From Nectonema munidae (lineage: Eukaryota; Nematomorpha; Nectonematoida; Nectonematidae), in contig JAUIRK010000306.1 in assembly GCA_030549495.1 (NCBI GenBank), positions 62,001 through 126,000 of the forward strand: a DNA stretch of 64,000 bases, given 5' to 3'. The translations under genes and the position numbers were made by a program. A model generated the notes under the pieces. That model did not search any database and was not told where the DNA came from. It was given only the letters and a program-made list of their open reading frames with translations. Of the stretch, positions 23,701 to 34,465 are shown piece by piece (position 1 is the first letter of the stretch; each line of letters begins with the position of its first letter).

Positions 23701-23937
23701 AGATGGCTAACCAGACACTGCCCCTGCAACTCCTATCTCTACAGTATTAAAAAATCACCAAGCAATCTATGTAGATTCAACTGCAATCAACAAGAACACC
23801 TCAGCATCTTCTACTTTCCTGCTGCCACTACAACCACGCAAGAACTTCATTTCTTTCACTATCCGTCAAAACTCTCAATCGCTCACCATCTAATTTCTTC
23901 GAACTACTTTTATACCCGAACCTCCTCAATGCCCTAA
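20742..23937 (+). pseudogene. LINE-B ORF2, broken (endonuclease, RT, RNase H)
   Basis: The start (MLNILHINLNHSKTALSNLL) parallels LINE-A ORF2 (MLNFLHINLNHSNAAWTNLY). Endonuclease pieces run to about 21370 (NEPY, STDCNSRS, SSHVDLTIAS). The RT is the longest intact part (about 21356-22879): KLILLPKPNKD, WRPITILP, FLDINNALNSAW, TPQGGCLSD and FQCYSDN, where the catalytic DD reads DN. RNase H remnants include LRIFLDSSK (about 23105), FFTDSQN and WCPAHSNI (about 23320-23465). The C-terminal motif CPCNSYL...CRFNCNQQEH is near 23720-23790. Frameshifts and a substituted active site rule out activity. Confidence 0.8.
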
Positions 23938-24302
23938 ACTCTCTCATTATCTTCATAGAGTCAAACTTGCAATCTCCGAACCCAAAGACTTTTTATACCA
24001 CATAAACTCACATTAAAAAAAAATCTACAAAAATAACTACACTATTTTCTTCTATTTAAGACCTATATTCTTTACCACCCACTGACTATCTTTGCTCAAT
24101 CAATCATCCTTCAACTACCACCTCAAAAATCCAGCATTCTACACTTCAAACTCCCTCAACAACTAATCAATTTCTCCAAAGTCCCTCATTCCTAATCCAT
24201 TCACAAGCTTAACCAATACACTTCTTTCGAACTTCAACTTTATACCTCAAGCATATGGAGAAGTCCGATAGTGCTTGGATATTTCTTCCTACCTACCTAC
24301 AT

Positions 24303-25547
24303 TATAGTCATTGTTAATGAAGCCGGTAAAAATACTAATTCTCTAAAACCTAGATATCAAAAATTTACGTGATTTATTTTTAATGAAATTTGGGGTAAAA
24401 TTCACTACTTTAACACAATAAAGATAATTCCTTAATTTTACATTAGCTAACAGTACAAGAAAAAGTATTTAAAAGTAGAAAAACGAATTATTTATAAATT
24501 TCTTGTTAACGTTTGCATTAATTCGTCTTTTAGTTTACTGAATTCAAGTAGCATTCCTTTTTATTTGAAGTTTTAAACATTATTATAAGACTTTTGCAAC
24601 AAACTTTATAGAAATACTCTTCTAACTTATCAAAAGTTTAACTAAAAATAATACTAATTATTATCAATCTGACAGTCAGTCGTATAAGTTGAAAATTTAA
24701 ATTAAGGTTGATTTTACTAATTTATTATTAATTTTGATTTCAATTTTATTATGATCATTTTCATTATCAAAAGACTTTATTAAAATACTAAACATTTTTT
24801 GAATTAACTCTCTATTACTTCTTTAAGATAATTTGAAAATTTTCAACATTTGCAATAATAGTTAAACATGGCTACTTAAAAAAGACGAACTTTATTCAAA
24901 GCAAAGGCTACTAAGGTAAAAAATATATAAGAATTTCTTTTCAGTAATTTTCCTTTTGCCATTTTAGAGCCGCTTCATGCAAATTGTTGAGATAAGTTTG
25001 GACAGCTAAAAAATGAATAAATTGGAACAAATATTATATTATTAATTCAAATGAAGTGATATATAAAAAAAGGGTAAAATATTAAATTTAAATATCTTCT
25101 TCAACGATAAGCGAAAAAAATTAAATGAGTTTAGAAAAACTTTGAATAGTCTAAACACGTGTTTCTTAGACGGCAATTTTTTATAATTAATAATGGGATT
25201 ATTAACAAATAAATCATTTTTAATTTTCTTTATTTATTAATTCTATTTCCATAGTCTATTTTAAAAAAGAAATGATATTACTATATTAAATTACGTTTCA
25301 TTGATAATAAGAATCGATCAAGTATGGTAGCTTGAAAGCACTGGGAACTTTATTGCAAAAGTCCCATACTTTGAATTAATTAAGACAAAATACATAAAAC
25401 AAAAATAAATGGGCTGAATTCATCCCAAAGCTAACAAAAATGAACTCGCTTTTCAGAAAGTTAGGAGCGAAATAACAAACTACCAGAGAAACTAATTAAA
25501 TCATGTCTATCAATACGATAATTCAGACAATCCCTGCCTTTTCGTAG
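24303..25547. other. AT-rich DNA without recognisable content
   Basis: No coding potential, repeat structure or known terminus was seen in these 1.2 kb. Confidence 0.5.
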
Positions 25548-25649
25548 TACAGTCAGACCTCGTTGTTCCGTCCACGTTCGTTTCTGCTAAATAAGGCGGA
25601 TAATCGAGGCTGACGGAACTTTGAAGTGTAATGAAAGACCTATTCACTT

Positions 25650-26656
25650 TTCTTAGAACTATTCTGTACTGAATTGGAACAGATACGCTTTATATACCGC
25701 TCTTACAGATACGGTAGGAATCTCATTATTTTCATGACAATTAATGAAATGTCTTGTTTGAAGTTTTCTATAGTGGGCTTTGAAGCTTTTTATAATTCCA
25801 CTATCCATAGGTTGGATATATGAAGTTGTGTTAGAGGTAAAAAAATAACGCTAACGTTGGAAAACTCTTTTTTGAGATTTGTTAGCCAGTTTTGAAACAA
25901 AATGACCGTCATCCAGGCTTTTGCATTATGTGTGTACTCAACATAAATAGAAGAATCAAACTTTTTTCCAAAATACGAGGTCTCCTTGCTTTTCCAATTA
26001 CAAACGGCTTGAGTTTGTGTGAGCCATCACTATTTGAACATAAAAGAATAGTTAAACGATCTTTACTCTTTTTTTGTCCTTTCACTGGAGCTGTTGCTAA
26101 AGTGCTATTAGGTTGAAGTTTATAAAATAAACCTGTCTCATCACAGTTATAAATAGTAGCTGGATCTAAACTTGCCAACTTTTCCCTCAAACTTTGGCGT
26201 CCTACTTTCATCAACGCCTCCACTCTCCCCATGTGCATAACGCCTACTTATCCCATGCCTTTTCTTAAATCTATCTAGACATCCACGAGAGTATGAAAAA
26301 TTGATAATTTTCAAACTTTTACCAAAATCCTGGGCTTTTTCTAACAACATCATGTCCGATATACAAGCATTCTTCAACCTCATATTATTGAACTAAAGCA
26401 TAAGAGCTTCTTCTAACTTGATATTTTTGGCTGAACGCCCTGAAGTATAGCCTGAATCTGGGACACACTTTTTGCCATTTCTCAGGATATCTCCAATTGT
26501 AGTGCGTCCAATAACTACACCCCATTTTTTGGAAAAATAGCTTACTATTTCAGTGTGACTAGTTGTATGGTTTTCTCTTTTGTACAAACATATCAAATGT
26601 TTCTTTTCTACTGATAAAGCAGTACGTGGACGTTTTTCTAGTCTTGTAGAAGGCAT
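25650..26656 (-). pseudogene. Tigger transposase, frameshifted and internally deleted
   Basis: It starts at ATG 26656 (MPSTRLEKRPRTALSVEKKH) with a psq/CENP-B-type helix-turn-helix (SVEKKHLICLYKRENHTTSH), continues at 26383-26147 with the second CENP-B-like half (FSYSRGCLDRFKKRHGIS) and at 26238-25909 with the DDE core (YNCDETGLFYKLQPNSTL, KSKDRLTILLCSN, KAWMT). After NWLTNLKKEF the expected DNAPSH motif with the second aspartate is missing, and the text resumes with FLP...ISNLWI. At least two frameshifts plus this deletion make it inactive. Confidence 0.82.
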
Positions 26657-26978
26657 TCTAAATTATTTATAGTGTTAGTCATAAAATCAACTTAGTGATT
26701 AAAAACAGTAAAATTTTAAAATATCTAAAATACATTAAAGAGTGTTTATAAGTAAAAATTTTCAATTAGTATTTTAACAAACGGTACTTAGTAGTTATAA
26801 TAACGAAAAAATAAAAATGGTTATTTACAGTGAAACTCAGTATTTAAGGCTCTTTTTTGAATAAAACGTAATTGAATTGAACTTAACTAAAACGGAGGTA
26901 TTTTTTTGTCCTTTATTCCGAAAAAACATTTCAAAAAACAACTTATAATTGGAAAAGACAGAAAGTCATATTTTTTTC

Positions 26979-27619
26979 GGTGCCTGGTCAAAACGGCCAA
27001 AAACCAAAACGGCCAAAACCAAAACGGCCAAAAACCAAAACCAAAACGGCCAAAAACCAAAACCAAAACGGCCAAAAACCAAATTGGCCAAAACCAAAAC
27101 GGCCAAAAACCAAAATGGTCAAAACCAAAAAGGCCAAAAATCAAAAATTTACAAAAAGTTGAATCCAGTCAAATAGTTTGATTTCGGGCAAATAAGGATA
27201 AATTTCAATTAAATTTCCTGATCCAATTTTAGTAAAATGTCATTTTTTTTATCAAATTCACTCAAATCTGGTGTTTATACGAGCCCCAACCCAAACACCT
27301 TAACATTTCCGTCAAATGCTAACATTTAGTCACTGTTAAATTCAAACACATAACTCTGGACGTCTTAAAATATTTGGCGTTTTTTCAATTTGATATGAAG
27401 CATTTAAGTCTGTATCTCAAAATAAAAAATTTGATAAAAATTAGAAAAATACAAGTGCTCAAAATCAAAGCTTTTAAAAAAATCAAAGTAGCAATTTTTT
27501 AAATTGGTTTTTTGCCGTTTTGGTTTTTGGCCGTTTTTGTTTTTGGCCGTTTTGGTTTTGGCCGTTTTGGTTTTTGGGTTTTTGGCCGTTTTGGTTTTTG
27601 GCCGTTTTGACCAGGAACC
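26979..27619. mobile_element. foldback-type nonautonomous element, GGCCAAAAACC arms
   Basis: The left terminus GGTGCCTGGTCAAAACGGCC and right terminus (reverse complement GGTTCCTGGTCAAAACGGCC) are inverted repeats. Each arm is built of tandem AAAACGGCC/AAAACC units (left ~165 bp, right ~110 bp). TTTTTTTC lies directly outside both ends (26971-26978 and 27620-27627), an 8-bp target duplication. The interior (about 27150-27510) has no gene; the Lys/Asn/Gln-rich ORFs in the arms are translations of the repeat. An 8-bp duplication would fit hAT, P, Merlin or MuDR-like transposases; the family is unknown. Confidence 0.8.
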
Positions 27620-28593
27620 TTTTTTTCAATACTCTCTCCTATAGTTAGTTGTACTATATACCTTATCACTAAATTTTATTAAAAAGTTTGTGCCTTTGTT
27701 TAAGTACGTGACACTTAGTCAATTTACTGAGAAAATAATTATAAATTTAAAACGTAATTTACTGAAATTTTTGAGCAATAATTTGCTAAAACTTTAATTA
27801 TGCAGTTTTTTAAAATAAATATAATGTCTAATTTTTTATCATCACTTTTTTTAAGTATTTCTATACCTATTCATGAAAATAATAATTAAAATTTAATTAA
27901 GAAATATGAATCAAAATCGCCTATATCTGTGTCTCAGATAGTCAAAATATATGCGAATAATGATCAAATTATTGTTCAGTTGATCAGAGTGTTTTAATAA
28001 TCGCTTGGTCCAAAAAGAAACTCAGACTTAATCTAATAGTGATTTTAGTTAGAAAAAATTTTGAAATAGTTATCGTCTTTAGGAGATTTAAAATCCGTAG
28101 TTGAATTTATATTATGAGTATGTTGAAATTTATATCAAGAGTATCTTTCAAGAGTTTTCGATCAATAACAAAATGATTAATACAAGACAGGTGTCAAAGA
28201 GATTATGACTGGTGAATCATGACTCAAAAAATGTTTGCTTTTTCTATCAAAAAGAACATATGCGCAGTTATATTGCATATGCGATATTTTTGTCCTCATC
28301 ATCAAAAAAATCAAAAACTGTGTGCACTATGTTCACAGATTTTGAGAGATGAGACAAACTTGATTATCTGTAGAGTTGGTTTTATCATTACCATTGCAGA
28401 TAGTGACGGATTATCGAGAAAAAAATTATATTAGAGTTGTTCATTTGTCACTAAAACTCAATGACGAAGGCGGATGTTGCGACAGACGGATATTCATAGT
28501 TAAATGAAACAGAAAATTTCCGTCCTCCAAAAAAGATGGCGGATGTCGAGGGTGACGGAAAAACGGGGGGCGGATTTTCGAGGTCTGACTGTA

Positions 28594-29280
28594 ATACAAT
28601 TTATAGTAGAATTGAAGAACATCCAAAAAATTAACAAAATTGGGAGATATAAAAATTATTAATTATATTAATCTACGAAAAATAAAGCTCAAACTCTTTT
28701 ACTAGCTTTTGAAAATGATTTGAAAGAAGAAATGTTATATCGAAAAGGTTTGGAAAGTGACAAGACTGCAGAAACAATGCATTTTACAACTAAAAAATAT
28801 TTTGATAAAAGAAGTATTGATATGAAAGTTATGATCTCTTATAAAATAATGAGATAATTATATTAATTATAATATAATTTATATTATAGACAGCTCTTAG
28901 ATATTAAAATATCTGGCTTTGAAGGGAAATTGAATTAAGCTTTTCAAGTAATTGAACTAAAAAGTAATAGAACTTCTCTTTTATTGAAGATTTTATAATA
29001 ACTTTATCTAACTTGAAAAATAAATCTTTAGTTTTTAACTTAGATGATACTTTTTGCAAATTTAATCATCGGAACAAAGAACTTAATGGCTCAAATATGA
29101 CAGTTAAGATATCCCAATTTGGAAATATTTACTTAGATAACGAGATTTTCTCTTAGATAGATGAAAGAAATTGTTATGATTTTTCATCTATTAGAGTGTT
29201 TAATTAATAATAATCAGCTTAAAAAAAAGCAAAATTCACCTTAAGAGAAATTTTTGGACTTAAATCAAATAAAATTTCCT
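28594..29280. other. AT-rich DNA, no gene seen
   Basis: Only short AT-driven open stretches; no motif, repeat or terminus recognised. Confidence 0.4.
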
Positions 29281-29292
29281 CCATAGTTATGC

Positions 29293-29463
29293 TTGAGCCT
29301 CAATGGTTGTTAGGGTGTATCTCTCAGCTTAACAGTTGAAGATCAGGGGTTCAATCCCCAAGGCTCCCAACTCTAAAAACAAATTCATAAAAACTGTGAT
29401 TAACCATTTTATAATGCGAGCATATAGCCTTACGGCTGAAAGTGCTTTGATATCTCCAACCAA
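29293..29463 (+). mobile_element. tRNA-type SINE with LINE-A-like 3' end (SINE-1)
   Basis: CCATAGTTATGC at 29281-29292 and 29464-29475 is a 12-bp target duplication (its first bases may overlap the tail). The head GAGCCT...AGGCTCC pairs like an acceptor stem and contains a good B box, GGTTCAATCCC (29348-29358); an A box is not clear. The 3' part GCGAGCATATAGCC then GGCTGAAAGTGCTTTGATAT matches the LINE-A 3' end (11856-11893), followed by a CCAA-type tail. Such SINEs are transcribed by RNA polymerase III and copied by the partner LINE's RT. Confidence 0.8.
29426..29437 (+). promoter_or_regulatory. 3' hairpin of SINE-1
   Basis: AGCC-TTAC-GGCT is a perfect 4-bp stem with a TTAC loop, at the position equivalent to CAGC-TCAC-GCTG in LINE-A. 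The proposed role is recognition by the LINE reverse transcriptase. Confidence 0.55.
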
Positions 29464-29475
29464 CCATAGTTATGC

Positions 29476-30152
29476 CAATTGATAATGTGCAAAAGATCAT
29501 TTTTTTTCTTCAAATATACATAAGGCGTATCAAAATACAAAGCACAATTATTATATTAAATTTATTAATGTTTTGTAAATAATATAAATTTAATTACATT
29601 TCAACAAAATTTTTCTTATAAAATGAAGAATACCTTTAATACTACTGTTCCAAATATTTAAAATAATGATCGATTTAAATTACCATATATACACGCGTAT
29701 CATGTATTATTTGAAGTCATAATTTATAACCTAATTTTATGGGATCATATCAAACACAAGATACAAATTTTGATGTTCAAAATTTTTTATGACTATTTTC
29801 TTTATTTTTGTATATAATAAAGTGTAGAAAGTATACAAAAGAAAGCTATTTTTAATGAAATTAAAAATAGAATTAAATATTAAGCTAAAGTTCATCAAAG
29901 TCGCTTTCATTGACAATATTATGATTGAATAATCCATGGAAATCTTCTTCACCTTCCCGAAATACAGAAATACGCATGATTGACAAGATGAATAGAAAAT
30001 CGTATTTTGAGACGAAAAATTTATAGGTTGCATAATAGCCGAGATAGCACGATACTCGAGTAGATACTGTAGGTTAGTAAAAACCAGAGATGACATGAGA
30101 AGTGGGTTACAAATCTTTCTTATAATCATCAAAGGATCAATGAAACAAAATA
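29476..30152. other. noncoding DNA
   Basis: The minus-strand frame 29737-30159 shows no domain and its composition matches its surroundings, so I do not call a gene. Confidence 0.35.
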
Positions 30153-30225
30153 CGGTCAACCCTCAATAATCCGAACGTTTTGGTTCCATCATTTTTTTGC
30201 CCGGTTAGCGAGGTTTCCGAATTAT
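30153..30225 (+). repeat. pogo/Tigger-type terminus
   Basis: CGGTCAACCCTCAATAATCC and, inverted, GGTTAGCGAGGTTTCCGAAT resemble Tigger left-end sequence (CAGTCANACCTCNATAATCC). It could be the 3' end of the pogo-like element whose transposase C-terminus lies at 31614-32222 on the minus strand; that pairing is inference. Confidence 0.4.
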
Positions 30226-30239
30226 TGAAAAAAGTAAAA

Positions 30240-30360
30240 AAAGCGGGGTCAAGTGGAGAATCTGACTGCAGAGTGTTTTCGGAGTCAGATTTTTCACTTG
30301 ATCGTATTTTCTTCACCTAATTTTTAATTTTTCGGGGTCAGATTCTTCACTTGATCCAAA
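30240..30360. repeat. inverted and direct copies of a 22-bp motif
   Basis: GGGGTCAAGTGGAGAATCTG (30244) is met by its near reverse complement twice: GAGTCAGATTTTTCACTTGA (30280) and GGGTCAGATTCTTCACTTGA (30336). The family is unknown; it may be termini of a small MITE. Confidence 0.5.
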
Positions 30361-31225
30361 AAACCCTTTATTAACATCTAATTCCTGAGACATTTACTGT
30401 GTCATCTTTAGGACATTTATTGCATTTGTACTTTTTCATAAAATAGCGGCAATTTCTTTAAATGATGATAAAGACAACAACACTTACTTAAGCCTGTTTT
30501 CTCTTCAATAATCTCTAAAGTTTTCGCTCCTTATCCTATGGCTTTTATCTATCATCCTCGGGAAACCTTGTATATTGAAACGTCTCTTAAGACTGGAAGC
30601 TTTGTCATACACTTTTCTCAATTTACAATCGGAATAGCGGTTTTGTCATGAGTCATAGCTGAATTAAATTGCTTGTAAACATATGGGTCACTTTATGTGG
30701 CTAACGGATTAAATCCTTGACTCCTTAGTCGAAATCAATAATGTTATGAAAGTTTAGCCTTAAACAACCTTCACATTCATCACATCAGTTCTAAGTTCAA
30801 CAAAGTAAATAACCCATTAAGATCTATCACATTTGTCAACCGCACCTTCGTTTTTTCTAAATTTCCGCTATCTTCATACTCCTACTTTACTGGGTATGAA
30901 CCTTTGACTATGGGATTTGTCTACTTGACTTCTGAAACGACTTATGGGAATATTTCTTAAGAGTAATTAGTGCAATTATCAAAAAAATGGTGCTCACATA
31001 TTCAAAATTACTTTAAACATAGTACGCTATGGGTCTTTTCTTTTTCGCTGTCAGCTGTCCCTAAAGATTTGTATCTGTTTTGATCAACATGTTTTATTTT
31101 TAATTGTGCAACTTTGTGTTTATTAAATAAAGTCTTGTGCCAAAATGGTTGATTGTAATATTATCGTGGTAGTTCCATTGCGGTAACTTCATCGTTGTAT
31201 TTTCATCGTATAGTAGTTACATCGG
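30361..31225. other. noncoding DNA
   Basis: No supportable gene or repeat was seen. Confidence 0.35.
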
Positions 31226-31228
31226 GCT

Positions 31229-31375
31229 GCCATGGCAGATTGGCTGAGATGATGGAATCCACACAAAAGGTTCTGGGTTCGATTCCTGGCCGATGCTAAT
31301 TTGTTCATAGTATGACATAAGCGGTACATCAGTGCCTTGTCAATGAAAACACACCCACGGTACCTGTACCTTTAC
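31229..31375 (+). mobile_element. tRNA-type SINE (SINE-2), copy 1
   Basis: The head has an A-box-like TGGCTGAGATGATGG (31241-31255) and a B box GGTTCGATTCC (31276-31286). The body TTTGTTCATAGTATGACATA and GTGCCTTGTCAATGAAAACA is shared with the copies at 52703-52848 (minus) and 53886-54020 (plus). No target duplication was identified. It is not a functional tRNA gene: the 3' half does not close an acceptor stem. Confidence 0.7.
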
Positions 31376-31613
31376 ATCGCCATGTGAAAATGTGAGATAA
31401 ACTTGTGACACCACAATGAAGTAAAGGTAGATCCATCAACATAAAAATGTAATTATTACACGATAAAAAAACTTAAATATGAAAATACTAACGATGTATC
31501 TACTTTACGATGAGGTAACCTAAATAAAGTTGCTACGATGAATACCCCAAAAATAAATGGGGACTTATCAAGAAAAATACCAACACCCTCCACAAAAATT
31601 GAGCACAATAAAG

Positions 31614-32222
31614 TTAGTTTTTATTAAAATACTTTTCAATATTGCTTTGTTTCAAATTTTTTTGGTTTCTTTCAAAAATTATATTTTTCATAAATTCTAA
31701 ATTTTTAAGAACTTTTTTATTTTCCGAAGTTTCTTTCTCCAGACCATTTTGATGTTCAAAAAACAATATTAGCGTGTTTATTGATGATAGAGCATCTTTT
31801 TTATCTATAGTTTCTGCCTCTTCTCCGTTTTCTGATTCATCTTCACTTTCATCATTAATAATATTCAAAATATCATCATCATATGTGTAGGCAGTAGGTT
31901 CTTCGTTATCTACTTCAACGTATTCAAGAGGTTCTTGTAAATTTGAGGAGCTTTCAATTTGCATCATTGCTTGATGTAACTCGGTTAAAGATTCTTCATG
32001 ATTATCTCGGTATTGAGAGTCCTCTGAATCCAAATCTGCTACAATGTTTGCGTGTCTGAAACATGCCATTATTGAAGTTGTAGAAACGTTTTCCCATGCA
32101 TGTTTGACCATTCTTATACACTCTCTTAAGTTAATAATTTGTGGTTGATTTTTTTCCACACAGTTCAAAAAGTGTTTCCCTAAACTTTTTCTATAATTTA
32201 GTTTAAAATACCACTTTGTCAT
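31614..32222 (-). pseudogene. pogo/Tigger-like transposase, C-terminal part
   Basis: The 202-residue frame begins KWYFKLNYRKSLGKHFLNC, then INLRECIRMVKHAWENVSTTSIMACFRHANI, the region downstream of the DDE core in pogo-superfamily transposases (a call to residues like AW...V...TI.NCFRKAGF). An acidic stretch and a terminal QSNIEKYFNKN follow. The DNA-binding and catalytic parts are absent; upstream on this strand lies unrelated hAT sequence. Hence it is a truncated relic, not the same family member as 25650-26656. Confidence 0.65.
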
Positions 32223-32237
32223 GCTTATTTACAATAT

Positions 32238-32480
32238 GTGAATTTATTTTCTGTATTGAATAACATATTCTGGGTCAAATATCTTCCTGTTTACCATTTA
32301 GTCTCAAATCAGCCTCTTCGGATTCTAACTATGTTCGGATCCACATATCTTTATGAGGCTATCTTTTCTATTCTGGTTGGTATGGAAACAGGTTTACTGT
32401 TGAAAGCGCTTTACGTTGTGTACTCTTTGGTATTCAACCACGCATAAAAGACGTTAAGTTCGTAGGAAGCAATGTCAAAC
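32238..32480 (+). pseudogene. hAT transposase C-terminal (dimerisation) remnant
   Basis: The frame contains PLRILTMFGSTYLYEAIFSIL, the conserved hAT C-terminal motif (FGSTYLCEQAFS in ZBED5/FAM200/GTF2IRD2-like proteins), followed by decayed matches to LK..LSSKQCQ-type sequence across the stop near 32445. Nothing upstream of it is recognisable. It abuts the pogo relic at 31614-32222 in a head-to-head arrangement with ~15 bp between them. Confidence 0.65.
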
Positions 32481-32489
32481 ATCTCACTA

Positions 32490-34462
32490 ATAATAATCAA
32501 ATAAAATGTCAAATGTATTACTAAAAAGTTATATCATTATCTCACAAATTTATATTCATTGTTAATAAAAAGAATATATATTAATTTTTTTTATTTTTCT
32601 TGAAAATTTAGGAGGAAATTAAATGTGTTGATGCAAGGAGGCGTGGAGAGAAAGGTTTGCTCTTAAAGGGAGCGAGATGGTAAAAAGGTTGAGAGCCACA
32701 TATTTATAAAATGATGTACAGTTAAAAAAGATGTTAGAAGGTAAAGTTAAAGAACATGAACTTTTATAATGCTTTGAAGAATATAACTTACATGATTTAG
32801 TGGAAAAGTGGTACAAGGGAAGTGATGAAATTGACGCATTATCGCAGTAGGATAAGGAATAAAAGCAGCCATTCTATCAAAAAATAAGCATAATGGGATT
32901 AATAATCTCATTTATTATGAGGAATATAGGCGGCTGTGATGTTCAATTGAAAGAAAGTTTATATTTAAAATTTTCGATTTTATTGAAATTTTTAATGCTG
33001 TATTTATTAAAAACACTGGTCGACACATTTAAAAAATTTCAGTAGAAAGACCAAGTGTTGGAAAAGAAAGAAAAGTGATGTTTAAAAACTTTAAGACTCT
33101 GTTTTTCAAACTTTAATTAATTATTATTTTCAACTATAAACATGAAAAATGTTACATTTGAGTTATTCCACATAAACCATTTTCATTTATTTAACTACAA
33201 AGTCCAAAAGGGTTCTATTCAAACACCAAAAAGAAAGCTAGAAACAACAATAATTTGTATTTTATTTAAAAAAGAATAATATCACTAATAAGTTGTTATC
33301 AATAAAATTTTTTTTATTTTCCATCATGGCGCTTTTTTTATTCTGCATATGAGTGATTCTTATATTTGATTCGATAGTCTCTGAAGATATCCTTTCTTAA
33401 AATGAAGTTTAACATTTGTTTGCTTGCCATTTATTTGAAATAGTTAATATTGTAAATAGATATTTATTATACAAATTTACTTTTAAAGTCTAACTAATAA
33501 TAGCCACCTAGTTATGATTAATATTTTTAAAAGCCCCGCTTCCAAAATAGTTTTCTGAATACGATAATGTTGACATATGCATGCAAAACTCAATATAACT
33601 TAAACTTTTTTTATCATAAATTTCACTTTTCATTATTTAAATTTAAGCATCTATTGTTGACACTGTGCACACAAGGAAAGGTAATAATAACTGAAGAGAT
33701 GATAGGGATGTCATGATTGGGCATCCAACCTAGGACACAACCTACGCTTCCACCATTTGTCCATCTTCCGATTAAGAATCCTTCTTTAGAGTAGGGTTAA
33801 TAAATAAAATGAGTGTCCAAGGTTGGGATTAACAATTTTGAGACCCTGTCAATCAAAGAAAGAAGAAAAAAGGGTATAAATTTATTTTACTTCGTGTAAA
33901 CTTTTCTCAGATTTGACAACAAATGAAGAATAGTAATAAGTAACTCGAACATATTTTGTAGCTTCATCAATTACCACAGGCTCAGAAATAGATTTTGCTA
34001 TAGAAACAATCATTCCAGAATTTTTATATATCTAAATGAAAACAATGTTTAGGAATACAATAATATATATAAACAAAAATTCAAAGAATATTCAATCGAT
34101 ATTTTCAGTTTTTTGTGATAGAAGTTTATGCAAGGAATTTGTTCTAATCAGGGTTGGGTCTGATTCTAGATAATGATTCTTTAAATTTTTTAGTTACAAC
34201 TTTGATTCTGATTCTAAAATTCGATTCAAATTTTGATTATTAAAAAACATAGATTCTAATTATTTACAGCAAATTTAGCTAGTTGTGAAAAGATGGATTT
34301 CTTTCTTTTCTAGTAGATTACTGGATCATCATCTGTGCTACGCATGATTCGCTGAAATATGCATATATTTGTTCTTCACAGCTGGCAAACACTAAATTGC
34401 TAGATCTAATTGTAATCTGCTCGTTCTCATGATGTATACCAGCGAAGCTTAAAGCGCTACAA
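32490..34462. other. AT-rich DNA, no gene seen
   Basis: No coding region is supported. The piece GGTTGGATGCCCAATCATG (reverse complement, about 33710) is weakly B-box-like and might be a SINE relic, but no partner copy was found. Confidence 0.35.
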
Positions 34463-34465
34463 TTA
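34463..34465. repeat. putative TTA target duplication, left
   Basis: TTA precedes CACTGGTCAACA; TTA also follows TGTTGACCAGTG at 36895-36897. Confidence 0.5.

Larger units (their letters stand above)
19632..24302 (+). mobile_element. decayed I-group LINE (LINE-B), relative of LINE-A
   Basis: This has the same architecture, strand bias and ORF junction (ATGTTAA at 20742-20748) as LINE-A, and the same kind of tail: GATAGTGCTTGGATATTTCTT then CTACCTACCTAC ending near 24290-24302. A large deletion removes the end of the endonuclease and the linker (about 21360), and frameshifts are scattered through ORF1, RT and RNase H. It is older than LINE-A. The 5' boundary is uncertain; leader sequence may reach back to about 19500. 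Confidence 0.85.
25550..28591 (-). mobile_element. Tigger/pogo-like DNA transposon
   Basis: The left terminus CAGTCAGACCTCG (25550) and the right terminus CGAGGTCTGACTG (ending 28591) are inverted repeats flanked by TA (25548-25549; 28592-28593), as expected for the Tc1/mariner-pogo superfamily. Subterminal pieces such as GGCGGATNNTCGAGG and TGACGGAA recur at both ends. The minus-strand transposase is broken, and a 641-bp foldback element sits in the region upstream of it (26979-27619). Without that insertion the element is ~2.4 kb, normal for Tigger. Confidence 0.88.

Noticed and set aside
26887-27181. Lys/Asn/Gln-rich and Phe/Trp-rich ORFs on both strands
   Set aside because: They are translations of the tandem AAAACGGCC repeats of a foldback element arm; all frames are open because the repeat lacks stops.
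28219-28434. 71-residue ORF in the Tigger right half
   Set aside because: Lies on the strand opposite the transposase in its upstream region; no motif or homologous text seen.
29293-29370. tRNA gene
   Set aside because: A good B box and paired ends exist, but the A box and anticodon arm are poor and the unit continues into a LINE-like 3' end with target duplications, so it is a SINE head.
29737-30159. 140-residue minus-strand ORF
   Set aside because: Starts from a non-ATG codon or weak context, AT-driven Phe/Ile/Leu composition, no domain; best treated as chance.
31229-31300. tRNA gene
   Set aside because: A and B boxes are present, but no acceptor-stem closure, and the same body recurs in two other copies; SINE.
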